Below, piece after piece: positions 7,116 to 15,870 of a DNA stretch of 18,378 bases. This stretch comes from JBFLYE01 sp040756715 [NCBI: bacterium] (GTDB lineage Bacteria > UBA9089 > UBA9088). The stretch is from positions 1-18,378 of the forward strand of contig JBFLYE010000015.1 of the NCBI GenBank assembly GCA_040756715.1, read 5' to 3'. A model generated the notes under the pieces. It did not search any database. It was given only the letters and a program-made list of their open reading frames with translations, and was not told where the DNA came from. The translations under genes and the position numbers were made by a program. Position 1 is the stretch's first letter, and each line of letters opens with the position of its first letter.

Positions 7116-8621
7116 ATGGATAGGGTTTATATCTTTGATACAACATTAAGGGATGGTGAGCAATCCCCAGGTGCATCAATGAATGTATCAGAGAAATTAG
7201 CCCTGGCAAAACAGCTTGCCAAGCTTAATGTTGATATTATTGAAGCAGGATTTGCCATAGCTTCAGAGGGTGATTTTGAGGCAATAAAAGCTATTAGCAA
7301 TGAGGTAAAAGGCCCAATCATATGCAGCCTTGCCAGGGCAAAAGAAGATGATATAAAAAGGGCTTATGAGTCAATAAAGGATGCAGAAAAAAGAAGGATT
7401 CATACCTTTCATTCTACATCTGAGATACACCTTAAGCATCAGTATCATATAAGTAGGGAAGAGGCATTAAAGAGGTCAGTAGAAATGGTAAAGCTTGCAA
7501 AAAGCTTCACGGACGATGTTGAATTCTCACCAATGGATGCAACGAGAACAGATATTGGCTATCTCTTAGAGGTTATTGAGGCAACCATAGAAGCAGGTGC
7601 AGAAACAATTAATATACCCGACACGGTTGGATATAGCATTCCCATTGAATTTGGAAAAATTATTAAAACAATTAGAGAGAGGGTAAAAAATAGGGCGATA
7701 ATCTCTGTCCATTGCCATAATGACCTTGGGCTTGCTACGGCTAATTCTTTATTAGCCGTGTTAAATGGAGCAAGGCAGGTTGAATGCACAATAAATGGCA
7801 TTGGAGAGCGTGCAGGCAATTGCAGCCTGGAAGAGGTGGTTATGACCTTAAAGACAAGGCGTGATCTCTTTAATCTTGATACACAAATAACAACAGAGGA
7901 GATAATGCGCACAAGCAGGCTTTTAACAAAGATAACGGGAATATCTGTCCAACCAAACAAAGCAATTGTTGGAGCCAATGCCTTTGCCCATGAATCTGGA
8001 ATCCATCAGGATGGGCTATTGAAGGAGAAATTGACCTATGAAATCATCAAGCCCCAAAATGTAGGGCTTTCTCAAACAAAATTCATCCTTGGTAAACACT
8101 CAGGAAGGCATGCCTTCAAAACAAGGCTTAAGGAAATGGGCTACATCCTTTCTGACGAAGAGCTTAATAATGCATTCAAACGCTTTAAAAGCCTTGCTGA
8201 CCAAAAGAAAGAGATATTTAATGAGGATATAGAGGCATTGATAGAAGAAGAGAAAACACAAATACCAGAAACCTATAGCCTTATAGAGCTTTCTGTTGTA
8301 AGCGGAACAAAGCAAAAGCCCTCTGCAGAGATAAAACTTAAATTCGGCGAAAAAATTATTGAAAAAACCGCAAGCGGGGATGGGCCTGTTGACGCTACAT
8401 ACAAGGCAATACAAGAGCTCACCAAGACAAAAAGCTCTCTTTTAAAATACGAGGTAAAAAGCATTACCGGTGGCACAGATGCCCTAGGAGAGGTTATGGT
8501 CTCACTTGAGGAGGGTAGCAGGATTGTAAGGGGCTATGGTGCAGATACAGATATAATTATAGCCTCAGCGAAAGCATATCTTTCTGCGATAAATCGTCTA
8601 CTATCATTAAAGCATTGGTAG
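7116..8621 (+). CDS. leuA: 2-isopropylmalate synthase
   Basis: Condenses acetyl-CoA with 2-oxoisovalerate to 2-isopropylmalate, the first committed step of leucine synthesis in the cytoplasm. The 501 residues match the usual bacterial length. The TIM-barrel catalytic domain starts with F-D-T-T-L-R-D-G-E-Q (residues 7-16, catalytic Arg12 and metal ligand Asp13) and has the metal-binding H-C-H-N-D-L-G at about 199-205, plus N-G-I-G-E-R-A-G-N. A linker with H-E-S-G-I-H-Q-D-G and L-G-K-H-S-G-R-H leads to a C-terminal LeuA allosteric domain from about residue 385, where leucine normally binds; it contains G-D-G-P-V-D-A-T-Y-K-A. The gene stands alone on the plus strand behind its own promoter. Its end converges with dprA, leaving 18 bases between them. 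The paralogue cimA lies further along, so the name rests on the Q-S-P-G-A-S-M motif and LeuA-type length rather than on position. Confidence 0.95.
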   Translation: MDRVYIFDTTLRDGEQSPGASMNVSEKLALAKQLAKLNVDIIEAGFAIASEGDFEAIKAISNEVKGPIICSLARAKEDDIKRAYESIKDAEKRRIHTFHSTSEIHLKHQYHISREEALKRSVEMVKLAKSFTDDVEFSPMDATRTDIGYLLEVIEATIEAGAETINIPDTVGYSIPIEFGKIIKTIRERVKNRAIISVHCHNDLGLATANSLLAVLNGARQVECTINGIGERAGNCSLEEVVMTLKTRRDLFNLDTQITTEEIMRTSRLLTKITGISVQPNKAIVGANAFAHESGIHQDGLLKEKLTYEIIKPQNVGLSQTKFILGKHSGRHAFKTRLKEMGYILSDEELNNAFKRFKSLADQKKEIFNEDIEALIEEEKTQIPETYSLIELSVVSGTKQKPSAEIKLKFGEKIIEKTASGDGPVDATYKAIQELTKTKSSLLKYEVKSITGGTDALGEVMVSLEEGSRIVRGYGADTDIIIASAKAYLSAINRLLSLKHW

Positions 8622-8639
8622 GGTTTTTCAAAAAATTTT

Positions 8640-9512
8640 TCATTTTATCTTAACAATATGGCCTAATTCCTCAATAATGTCAAGAACATCACACACGGGC
8701 TTTACTCCCTCTTTAATAAGCTTATTTGTTCCCCTGCTTGTTTCTTTTGTAATCTCACCAGGAACAGCAAAAACCTCCCTTCCACTTTCCATTGCAAGCC
8801 TTGCTGTGATTAAGGCACCACTCCTTTCCTTTGCCTCAACCACAACGCATCCCAAAGAAAGCCCTGCAATTATCCTATTTCTTCTTGGGAAATTATCCTT
8901 AAAGGGTGGAGTAGCTAAAGGAAATTCTGAGATAACCGCACCGTTTTCACAAATCTTTTCAAATAAAGGTTTATTTTTGCTTGGATAGACATTCAAAAGC
9001 CCAGAGCCTAAAACAGCAATTGTTCTTCCCTTTGCTTCTAAACAAGCCCTGTGTGCAATTGTGTCTATACCCCTTGCCATTCCCGATACAATGGTAAAGC
9101 CTAGTTTGGAAAGCTCCCTTCCTAGCATCTGGCAAACATTCCTCCCATAGCTTGATGAATGCCTTGAGCCAACAATGGCAATGGAAAGCTTGTCATCTGG
9201 AATAATCTTTCCTTTGATGTATAAAACAATCGGAGGGTCAGAGATTAGCTTAAGGCTTTCTGGATATTCCTCGTCTTCTACTCCAATAATCCTTATCCCA
9301 TTCTCCTTTGCAAGCTTTATCTCCTTTTTTATGTCTATCTTTTTTCTCTCTTTGCAGATAACATCTGCCCATTCTTCTTCAATAATTTCTTTAAGGCTAG
9401 AATAGGAAGCAGAAAAAGGGTCAGCTAAATTTTTTAATAGAAGGTTAAGCTTGTAGGAGGGTATTCCCCTTATCATATTCAGCCCTATAAGGGCTTCACT
9501 TGTATTTCTCAT
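8640..9512 (-). CDS. dprA: DNA processing protein DprA (Smf)
   Basis: DprA binds incoming single-stranded DNA during natural transformation, protects it and loads RecA. The 290-aa protein has an N-terminal helical/SAM-like region (1-70). A Rossmann-like DprA fold follows, with I-V-G-S-R (113-117), S-G-M-A-R-G-I-D (143-150), V-L-G-S-G-L, S-E-F-P (195-198), F-P-R-R-N-R-I-I-A-G-L-S (208-219) and S-G-A-L-I-T-A (231-237). It ends soon after the fold, so the C-terminal winged-helix (DML1-like) domain of longer homologues (about 360 aa) is absent, a common variant. The start ATG at 9512 lies 17 bases inside the end of the upstream LysM gene, so the two are co-transcribed and probably translationally coupled. 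No clear Shine-Dalgarno sequence is visible at the start. Confidence 0.95.
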   Translation of the reverse strand: MRNTSEALIGLNMIRGIPSYKLNLLLKNLADPFSASYSSLKEIIEEEWADVICKERKKIDIKKEIKLAKENGIRIIGVEDEEYPESLKLISDPPIVLYIKGKIIPDDKLSIAIVGSRHSSSYGRNVCQMLGRELSKLGFTIVSGMARGIDTIAHRACLEAKGRTIAVLGSGLLNVYPSKNKPLFEKICENGAVISEFPLATPPFKDNFPRRNRIIAGLSLGCVVVEAKERSGALITARLAMESGREVFAVPGEITKETSRGTNKLIKEGVKPVCDVLDIIEELGHIVKIK

Positions 9513-11286
9513 ACATCAGGGGCTCTATCCATACAGAAAATAAAGAAACTTGACTTTCATTCCCTGCTCTATCAACTGCCTTATATCTAATAATATGGAG
9601 ACCCTCTTCCTTTATGGTAAATGCCTCTGTATAGGGAGAAAGATTTTCAGAATCAACGCTATAAAGGATGTGGGAAAGGCCTGCTGGGCTATCTTCTGCT
9701 TGGAATATTATTTTATTCTCCTCGGGAAGGAAGTAATTTTTGTTATATACAGCCATCTTTGGGTCTGTGAAAAATGAAACAATGGGCGGATTCTTGTCAA
9801 GGATAAAGGAGAGGCTATTTTCAGAAGAGATATTTCCCACATTGTCCTCAAACCTGTAAATTATTTTATAAGGGCCTTCAAGCTGTAGGTTAAATTCTGC
9901 CCTCTTTAAATATTCCTTTATTTCATTATTTACCATTACCTGAATTCTTGATAGACCAGATGTTGTATCAGAGCCTGTAATGGTGCAGGTTGCCTCTTGG
10001 GTTAAATAGCCATCTTTAATAGGAGGGCTTATTTTTAATTCGCCGCAGGGTGGGTTTCCATCAACCATAAATGAAATAGCTATTTCCTCACCCTCTTCTT
10101 GCCGCATATCAATAGCCTTATAGGTTATTGTTCTTGCCCCCTCTTTTAATTTCAAAGGCTCCTTGTATGAAAAATAAGGTGAGGAGTCAATCCTTACCAA
10201 TACCTTAGAGATAGAATTGTCTTCCTCGATGGGAAGGAGGTAAATAAGTGCATTTGAGGAGATATAATTTTTTTTATCCTCGCTATAGAGCCTGGTTGGA
10301 AGATTAGAAAATAGAGGAACAACCTCATACTTAAGGCCAATCCTTCTTTCTATAGCAAATCTTGTTATCTCGCTTGGCTTTCCCTGAAGACCATTATTAT
10401 CAATCCCTGAGATATGAAGGTAATAACTTCCTTCTTTTAATGGATTTGATATAGTTTCAGATTCTTTTGATAATACATTAAATTGCGGGTGAATGAATCC
10501 TATATCAGATGCTATTTCAACCAGATGCAGGGCTGCCTCTCCCTCCCATTTAATCTTTGGCCTCATATTTCCTGTTATTGAATTTTCCAGAGGCAAGAGA
10601 ACCTTTGGAGATGCTGGAAGAAGAACAGGGTCAATGGGACCCTTTTCTGTAATTATTGTTCCATAACCAGCTGAGGTAAGAACCCTTTTTCCATAGGCAC
10701 TTACATAGGCTTCTCCTTCAAATACAGAAATCCTGGTTAGATTTCCCCTATCTATAAAAACCTCTCCTTCACTTATATCAACAAATCCATCCATTGTGAT
10801 TACCCTTATTTTTTTTCCTGGTGTAACCTTTATTTTTCCCTGGATAAGCCCAATGGAAAGAGCACCCGTTTCCCTGTCCCTTCCTTCAAATTTTACACTT
10901 GTCTCATCCTTAACAGAAATAAGGTCTCCAGAGGGGAACAAAACCTCAATCCTTGTATTTGCTTGTGTTTTTAAGGTCTCATTTGTTCTTATTTTATCCC
11001 CTACTTTCAGCCTCTTTTTTGCAACTGCTGCATAACCCGATACATCCATAACCTCGCCATCCTCAAGCTCTATACCTATTTCATCTTTGCTGGGAAACTC
11101 AATTATTTGTTTTGGAAAGATAAGATGGGGATTCTTTAATTTATTATACTCCCCTATCTTTGGCCAGAGGAAAGGATTTCCAAGGTGCTTCTTGCATAGA
11201 CCCCAAAGGGTATCACCCCTCTTTACCACAACCCCATATCCTACGAAAGGTAACCCCAAAAGGGCAATTAAAAAAAATCTCTTCAT
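9496..11286 (-). CDS. Exported LysM-FecR protein with Ig-like/OmpL47-type repeats
   Basis: 596-aa protein with a signal peptide (K-R-F-F-L-I-A-L-L-G-L-P-F-V-G-Y-G, residues 2-18). A LysM peptidoglycan-binding domain follows at about 20-65: V-K-R-G-D-T-L-W-G-L, and N-P-H-L-I-F-P-K-Q. Residues about 75-220 resemble the FecR domain (V-G-D-K-I-R-T, F-P-S-G-D-L-I-S-V-K-D, G-x-I-x-V-x-x-G-K-K-I-R-V-x-T). A fibronectin/Ig-like module spans about 230-310. Three modules of the OmpL47/chitobiase-like type then follow, ending with Y-S-V-D, E-G-L-H-I-I-R-Y-K-A-V-D-R-A-G-N-E. It is presumably periplasmic and wall-bound, with a structural or envelope-sensing role that the sequence does not define; no FecI sigma factor is nearby. 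ATG 11286 has a good Shine-Dalgarno GGGAGG (complement of 11294-11299) and its own promoter. It is the first gene of a two-gene unit with dprA. Confidence 0.85.
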   Translation of the reverse strand: MKRFFLIALLGLPFVGYGVVVKRGDTLWGLCKKHLGNPFLWPKIGEYNKLKNPHLIFPKQIIEFPSKDEIGIELEDGEVMDVSGYAAVAKKRLKVGDKIRTNETLKTQANTRIEVLFPSGDLISVKDETSVKFEGRDRETGALSIGLIQGKIKVTPGKKIRVITMDGFVDISEGEVFIDRGNLTRISVFEGEAYVSAYGKRVLTSAGYGTIITEKGPIDPVLLPASPKVLLPLENSITGNMRPKIKWEGEAALHLVEIASDIGFIHPQFNVLSKESETISNPLKEGSYYLHISGIDNNGLQGKPSEITRFAIERRIGLKYEVVPLFSNLPTRLYSEDKKNYISSNALIYLLPIEEDNSISKVLVRIDSSPYFSYKEPLKLKEGARTITYKAIDMRQEEGEEIAISFMVDGNPPCGELKISPPIKDGYLTQEATCTITGSDTTSGLSRIQVMVNNEIKEYLKRAEFNLQLEGPYKIIYRFEDNVGNISSENSLSFILDKNPPIVSFFTDPKMAVYNKNYFLPEENKIIFQAEDSPAGLSHILYSVDSENLSPYTEAFTIKEEGLHIIRYKAVDRAGNESQVSLFSVWIEPLMYEKYK

Positions 11287-11314
11287 CTTTAAACCTCCCT
11301 ATAAAATAATAAAG

Positions 11315-11343
11315 AGTATAAAAATTGCCTATTTTTTTGTCAA
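11315..11343 (-). promoter_or_regulatory. Sigma-70-type promoter of the LysM/FecR-dprA unit
   Basis: On the minus strand: TTGACA (11338-11343), a 17-bp spacer and TATACT (11315-11320). The predicted start near 11308 gives a leader of about 22 bases containing GGGAGG before ATG 11286. The -35 box overlaps the last codons of gmhB, so this promoter re-initiates transcription downstream of the serA-gmhB unit. Confidence 0.75.
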
Positions 11344-11897
11344 GGTTTATCACAAGATAAAATTAAATTTATCGCCTGATGAAGATTATTGGCAATAAAA
11401 TCGGGCTTACAATGCCAATTATCTTTTTCCTCTAACATCTTCTTGCCATATCCAGTAAGGACAAGAATGGTTTTACAATTTGCCCTCTTTCCTGCTTCTA
11501 TATCCTGCAGCTTATCTCCAATCATCCAGCAATCCTCTAATTTAAGACCAAAATCAAGAAATGCCTTTTTAAACATCCCTATCTCTGGCTTTCTGCAAGG
11601 GCATTTATCATCTGGATGATGGGGGCAATAATATACGGCATCAAGCCTTGCTCCCTCTTTTGCCAACTCCTCCTTCATTAAGTCATTTATCTTTTCTGCC
11701 TCATCAATGCTATATAACCCCTTTCCTACACCTGCCTGATTTGAAATAACAATTGCCAATATCTTATTTTCATTTAATCGCCTGATTGCCTTTCCTACAT
11801 CGGGAAGGAGCTTAAAATCCTCTCTTTTTTTCACATAGTCAAAAAGCTCCTCATTTATCACGCCATCCCTATCCAGAAATACACAAGGAGGAATCAT
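11340..11897 (-). CDS. gmhB: D-glycero-D-manno-heptose 1,7-bisphosphate 7-phosphatase
   Basis: HAD-family phosphatase that removes the C7 phosphate of heptose 1,7-bisphosphate on the way to ADP- or GDP-heptose for LPS core or surface glycans; cytoplasmic. The 185 aa match the family length. HAD motif I is F-L-D-R-D-G-V-I-N with Asp9 and Asp11; motif II is I-S-N-Q-A-G-V-G-K-G. The GmhB zinc loop C-P-H-H-P-D-D-K-C-P-C-R-K-P has ligands Cys91, His93, Cys99 and Cys101. Motif IV is M-I-G-D-K-L-Q-D-I. Histidinol-phosphatase (HisB-N) is the close alternative, but the neighbours offer no histidine genes. The ATG overlaps the serA stop by four bases (ATGA), so the two are translationally coupled. Confidence 0.88.
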   Translation of the reverse strand: MIPPCVFLDRDGVINEELFDYVKKREDFKLLPDVGKAIRRLNENKILAIVISNQAGVGKGLYSIDEAEKINDLMKEELAKEGARLDAVYYCPHHPDDKCPCRKPEIGMFKKAFLDFGLKLEDCWMIGDKLQDIEAGKRANCKTILVLTGYGKKMLEEKDNWHCKPDFIANNLHQAINLILSCDKP

Positions 11898-13471
11898 AAA
11901 CTCGCCATTCTTACCTTAAGAATTTGGGGCATTTCCTTTATCTTTAAAATAATATCTTCTGAAAGCTCTCCATCAAGGTTCCATACAGAAAGGGCATTGC
12001 CTCCCTTTTCCTTCCTGGAGAGCTGAAGGTTTCCAATGTTTATGTTATTTTCTCCCAAAAGGGTTCCTATTTTTCCAATAATTCCTGGCTCGTCTGTCTG
12101 GGATAAAACAAGGATATTCCCCTCTAAAGAGACCTCAACAGAAAAATCATCAATAAGGACAACCTTTCCAAATTTCTCTTTAAACAATGTGGCCTGTACT
12201 ATAGTCTTTTCTTTGTCGGTGGTAAGGGAGAGGGAGATTAAAGCAGGGTAATCGGTTTTTTCTTTTGACTTTAAGAAAGAAACACTTATACCCATTTCCT
12301 CGGCAATAGATTGGGCATTTACATAGTTTATATTCTCCTCGGGAAGAAGCCAGGAAAGAATAAAAACTACAATCGTGTTTGTAAGGGGAAGGACATCACT
12401 GTCCTCTATTTCTCCAATATATTCTATCTCAATTCTCTTCAAGCTTCCCTCTATTATTTGAGAAGAAAATTTTGCTTGGGCTTCACAAAGGGAAATCCAG
12501 GGTCCTAATCTTTTTGTAACCTCGGGAGAAATTTGGGGAAGATTAACCGCATTCCTTATTTTGCCAGATAGGGCATCCTTTATCTGATGTGCAATCTCTA
12601 TTCCAACACTCTTTTGTGCCTCAATGGTTGATGCACCAAGATGGGGAACAAATACGCAATTATCAAGGGAAAGTAAAGGTGAGTCAAGCGGAGGCTCTTT
12701 TTCAAATACATCCAAGGCAGCAGACCTTATCTTTCCAGATCTAAGCCCATCATATAATGCTTCTTCATCGATTATTCCACCCCTTGCACAATTTATAATA
12801 ATTACATCAGATTTCATCATTTCTATTTCTCTCTTTGAGATAAGATGTTTTGTCTTTTCTGATAATGGCGTATGAATCGTTATATAATCTGATTGTTTAA
12901 AGAGCTTCTCAAGAGAAACCAAGGTTATCTTAAAATCCTTTGCCAAATCCTGAGAGAGGAATGGGTCGTATCCAATGATATTCATCCCAAAAGAAGATGC
13001 CCTTATGGCAACCTGCTTTCCAATACGGCCTAAACCAATAATGCCCAATGTCTTTGAAAATAGCTCATAGCCTACAAATAGCTTTCTCTCCCATTTTTGT
13101 GATTTAAGGGAGGTATATGCCTGAGGGATTTTTCTTGAGCAAGCAAGCATCATTGCCATTGTATGCTCTGCGGTTGATATGGTATTTGAATCTGGTGTAT
13201 TCATAACAATTATCCCCTTCCTGGTTGCTGCCTTTACATCTATATTATCAACGCCAACCCCAGCCCTTCCTATTATCTTAAGATTTTTCCCTGCACTAAT
13301 AACCTTTGAGGTTACCTTTGTCTCAGAGCGGACAACCAAGCAATCAAAATCAGGGATTGTGCTAACAAGCTCATCCTCTTGCAGGGCTGTCTTTAAAACC
13401 ACCTCTGCCCCGGTTTCCCTTAAAATTTTTAACCCCTCCTCTTGTAATGGATCAGAAACTAATATTTTCAT
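11894..13471 (-). CDS. serA: D-3-phosphoglycerate dehydrogenase
   Basis: Oxidises 3-phosphoglycerate to 3-phosphohydroxypyruvate with NAD+, the first step of serine synthesis. The 525 aa correspond to the long three-domain form. The split substrate-binding domain and the NAD-binding Rossmann domain show G-L-G-R-I-G (146-151), C-A-R-G-G-I-I-D-E with catalytic Arg230, F-E-K-E-P-P with Glu259 and P-H-L-G-A-S-T with His277. An ASB-type intervening domain (about 315-450) follows. A C-terminal ACT domain begins V-L-S-Q-T-D-E-P-G-I-I-G-K-I-G (about 455-525) and is the site of serine feedback in relatives. It lies 55 bases downstream of cimA without a terminator between them, and overlaps gmhB by four bases, so it appears to be part of the same transcript. 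Confidence 0.95.
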   Translation of the reverse strand: MKILVSDPLQEEGLKILRETGAEVVLKTALQEDELVSTIPDFDCLVVRSETKVTSKVISAGKNLKIIGRAGVGVDNIDVKAATRKGIIVMNTPDSNTISTAEHTMAMMLACSRKIPQAYTSLKSQKWERKLFVGYELFSKTLGIIGLGRIGKQVAIRASSFGMNIIGYDPFLSQDLAKDFKITLVSLEKLFKQSDYITIHTPLSEKTKHLISKREIEMMKSDVIIINCARGGIIDEEALYDGLRSGKIRSAALDVFEKEPPLDSPLLSLDNCVFVPHLGASTIEAQKSVGIEIAHQIKDALSGKIRNAVNLPQISPEVTKRLGPWISLCEAQAKFSSQIIEGSLKRIEIEYIGEIEDSDVLPLTNTIVVFILSWLLPEENINYVNAQSIAEEMGISVSFLKSKEKTDYPALISLSLTTDKEKTIVQATLFKEKFGKVVLIDDFSVEVSLEGNILVLSQTDEPGIIGKIGTLLGENNINIGNLQLSRKEKGGNALSVWNLDGELSEDIILKIKEMPQILKVRMASL

Positions 13472-13526
13472 AAGCTCAAATAACCTCGATGCAGATGTAA
13501 GCCCTTCAAAGGATTCAATACCCTTT

Positions 13527-15083
13527 TTATTTTTTTCTCTTTAGTAATGCATATTCTATGGCATCAACCAGGGCATGGCAGGAGGCATCAATAATATTTT
13601 CCGAGACGCCAATCGTTCCGAAAGAGCCTTTTTTATCTGATGATTCTATAAGAACCCTCACCTTTGCCGCTGTCCCCTCCTTTGTATCAATGACTCTGAC
13701 CTTATAATCTGTAAGATGGACATTCTTAAGCTCTGGATAGGATGAATACAAAGCCTTTCTAATAGCATTATCAAGGGCATTTACCGGGCCATCTCCCTCT
13801 GCCACTGTATATTCCTCCTCTCCTTGCACCTCAATCTTTACGGTTGCCTTTGAGGTGAGCCTTCCTCCTTCATTTTCAACCATAACCCCATACTCCTTTA
13901 TCTTAAACGATGGCTTATATCTTCCCAGTGCCTTATCGATCAATAGCTCAAAAGAGCCATCTGCTGCTTCAAACTGATAGCCCTGGTCTTCAAGCTCCTT
14001 CACACACTTTAATATCTTTTTTGTCTGTTCTTTTGAAAAAATAAGCTTATATTCAGATGCCTTATGGAGTATGGAGGCAGTCCCTGCAAGCTCTGAAACA
14101 ATCATTTTCCTTGTATTTCCAACAATCTCCGGGTTTATATGTTCATAGGCCTCTGGGTGTTTCATTACCGCACTAATATGAACGCCACCCTTGTGAGTAA
14201 ATGCAGATTGTCCAACATATGGCTGATGTGGAAAAGGAGCAATATTTGCTATCTCTGCGATAAACCTCGATGTCTCGGTAAGGCTCTTTAATTTCTCCTC
14301 CTTTATGGTTGAAATTCCAAGCTTATAAAGGTTTGGAATTAGTGTTATAAAATTTGCATTCCCACACCTCTCTCCATATCCATTTATTGTTCCTTGAACC
14401 TGGCTGCATCCAGCTTTTATCGCAGAAAGAGAATTTGCTACGGCAAGCTCTCTATCATTGTGTGCATGGATACCCAAAGGAAAATTTGTCTTTAATTCTT
14501 TGATTATATTTTCTATCTCATCTGGAAAAGAACCACCGTTTGTATCACAAAGAACAACCATTTCACAACCACCATTTATTGCTGCTTCCATAACCATTTT
14601 TGCATATTTTGGATTCTCCTTATAGCCATCAAAGAAATGCTCACAATCAAAGAATACCCTTTTTCCTTTTTTTCTTAAGAATTTAATAGATTCCTCAATT
14701 ATCTTTAAGTTTCTCTCAAGGGATATTCTTAAAACATTCCTTACATGGAAGTCCCATGTCTTTCCAAATATAGTGATTATCTCTGTATCTGATGAGATAA
14801 GCCCAAGAAGATTAGGGTCATCAGGGGGTGTGTATTTTGGATGGCTGGTTGAGCCAAAGGCAACAATCTTTGAAGATTTTAGTTTTTCTTTTTTTATTTC
14901 CTTAAAAAACCTTTTGTCTTTTGGGTTTGAAAATGGCCATCCTCCCTCAATATAGTCAATTCCAAGCCTATCCATGATTCTTGCTATGGCAATCTTATCC
15001 GATAAGGAAAAAGATATGCCCTCCATCTGAGCGCCATCCCTTAATGTTGTATCGTAAAGCTCAATCTTCATTTTATTTTTCAA
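13527..15083 (-). CDS. cimA: (R)-citramalate synthase
   Basis: Condenses pyruvate with acetyl-CoA to citramalate, the entry to the threonine-independent route to 2-oxobutyrate and isoleucine. The 518 aa fit the long CimA type. The barrel begins L-Y-D-T-T-L-R-D-G-A-Q (Arg15, Asp16), with G-G-W-P, F-G-S-T, H-A-H-N-D-R-E (His206, His208), N-G-Y-G-E-R-C-G-N and H-K-G-G-V-H. The CimA-specific features H-K-G-G-V-H, the D-R-E-L-A-V-A-N-S stretch and the G-A-Q (rather than G-E-Q) signature separate it from LeuA. A C-terminal LeuA-type regulatory domain holds G-D-G-P-V-N-A-L-D. Two starts are possible: TTG 15083, preceded at 8 bases by GGGGAG, or ATG 15071 (M-K-I-E-L-Y), which lacks a ribosome site. 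The sequence favours the TTG, homology usually the ATG. The stop of the upstream gene is 17 bases before the TTG. Confidence 0.93.
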   Translation of the reverse strand: MKNKMKIELYDTTLRDGAQMEGISFSLSDKIAIARIMDRLGIDYIEGGWPFSNPKDKRFFKEIKKEKLKSSKIVAFGSTSHPKYTPPDDPNLLGLISSDTEIITIFGKTWDFHVRNVLRISLERNLKIIEESIKFLRKKGKRVFFDCEHFFDGYKENPKYAKMVMEAAINGGCEMVVLCDTNGGSFPDEIENIIKELKTNFPLGIHAHNDRELAVANSLSAIKAGCSQVQGTINGYGERCGNANFITLIPNLYKLGISTIKEEKLKSLTETSRFIAEIANIAPFPHQPYVGQSAFTHKGGVHISAVMKHPEAYEHINPEIVGNTRKMIVSELAGTASILHKASEYKLIFSKEQTKKILKCVKELEDQGYQFEAADGSFELLIDKALGRYKPSFKIKEYGVMVENEGGRLTSKATVKIEVQGEEEYTVAEGDGPVNALDNAIRKALYSSYPELKNVHLTDYKVRVIDTKEGTAAKVRVLIESSDKKGSFGTIGVSENIIDASCHALVDAIEYALLKRKK

Positions 15084-15099
15084 TTCTTAAACTCCCCAT

Positions 15100-15870
15100 T
15101 CAAAAGACCTTAATTTTATACCCTATCTTCACTATCCTTGATGGGTTTCCTCCCAAGAGGTCAATGGCACAAAGAGAAAAAGAAAGGTTTTGGGCAAGCA
15201 AAAATTTTGCTCCTAAGTTAAATCCTGCCCCTTTATTTTCACTACCCTTATCAATAGGAATGCCCTCTATCTCAGTAAGAAGGGTGAATTTAGGACCCAA
15301 GGCTAATTCAGTTCCAGAGAATAAGGAAAGTCCTCCTTTCTCGTAATCCTCTACATCAACAAGGAATCCAAAGCTTAAGCTATGCTCAAGAGAAAATAGA
15401 ATAACAGGCTTCGTAGCCACAAGATATAGCCCCTTTAGCCCCTTTATTCTTTTTTCTTCCCATCTTTTTTTATATCCATAGGGGTCATTGTAGCCTAAAG
15501 AGATGCTTGGAATTTTTTCACCTCCCGATGTAGCTTTTATTTTAAGAAAAAGAAGTAAGGGAAGACTTGTTTCTATCTTTTCATCTCCTATGACATTTTG
15601 CATATCCAGAGGAACACCAACAAAGACATTATTAGAAAGTCCCAATCCAGAATTCATTACTACACCACCATTGTCATAGATTCTAAAGGAAAGGGAAAGG
15701 TCTCCTTTTTTTAGGGTCTCTGCATTAGGAATATTGACAAGGTCAATAGAGTAGACAAGGCTTGCCAGCAAGAAGGCACAAAGGGACAAAGGCACAAAGG
15801 CACAAAGTTTTAATGATTTTGATTTTTGATTTTTTATTAAATCCTTACCCAATAGTTTTGCGTTTTGCAC
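15100..15870 (-). CDS. Putative outer-membrane beta-barrel protein, repeat-derived signal peptide
   Basis: Not recognised as a named family. After a signal-like segment (residues about 20-41, L-K-L-C-A-F-V-P-L-S-L-C-A-F-L-L-A-S-L-V-Y-S) come alternating amphipathic strands with many Gly and aromatic residues, such as G-D-L-S-L-S-F-R-I-Y-D-N-G-G, S-L-G-Y-N-D-P-Y-G-Y and I-V-K-I-G-Y-K-I-K-V-F. The protein ends in a hydrophobic/aromatic Phe strand, as outer-membrane barrels often do. The start is uncertain: no ATG precedes the signal segment. GTG at 15870 opens the frame but lies in repetitive non-coding-looking DNA, and GTG within the signal segment is also possible. The hydrophobic core is encoded by 8-bp tandem repeats. 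It lies between a small 81-aa gene and cimA on the same strand, and was probably transcribed with them. Confidence 0.6.
   Translation of the reverse strand: MQNAKLLGKDLIKNQKSKSLKLCAFVPLSLCAFLLASLVYSIDLVNIPNAETLKKGDLSLSFRIYDNGGVVMNSGLGLSNNVFVGVPLDMQNVIGDEKIETSLPLLLFLKIKATSGGEKIPSISLGYNDPYGYKKRWEEKRIKGLKGLYLVATKPVILFSLEHSLSFGFLVDVEDYEKGGLSLFSGTELALGPKFTLLTEIEGIPIDKGSENKGAGFNLGAKFLLAQNLSFSLCAIDLLGGNPSRIVKIGYKIKVF
15775..15806 (-). repeat. 8-bp tandem repeat (GGCACAAA x4) inside a signal peptide
   Basis: On the plus strand, four units read GGCACAAA, GGGACAAA, GGCACAAA, GGCACAAA. On the minus strand they encode L-C-A-F-V-P-L-S-L-C-A, residues about 22-32 of the putative outer-membrane protein. 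Because 8 is not a multiple of 3, gain or loss of one unit would shift the frame. An adjacent low-complexity stretch at 15856-15882 repeats GTTTTGCGTTTTGCACTTTG, suggesting invasion by intergenic repeats. Confidence 0.85.

Noticed and set aside
7559-7978. 139-codon minus-strand frame opposite leuA
   Set aside because: It is antisense to the highly conserved LeuA catalytic barrel, and has no ribosome site or recognisable domain.
8622-8639. Bidirectional terminator between leuA and dprA
   Set aside because: Only 18 bases with A- and T-runs; no GC stem can be drawn, so termination here cannot be supported from sequence.
8677-8988. 103-codon plus-strand frame opposite dprA
   Set aside because: It lies wholly within conserved dprA sequence on the other strand and shows no family features.
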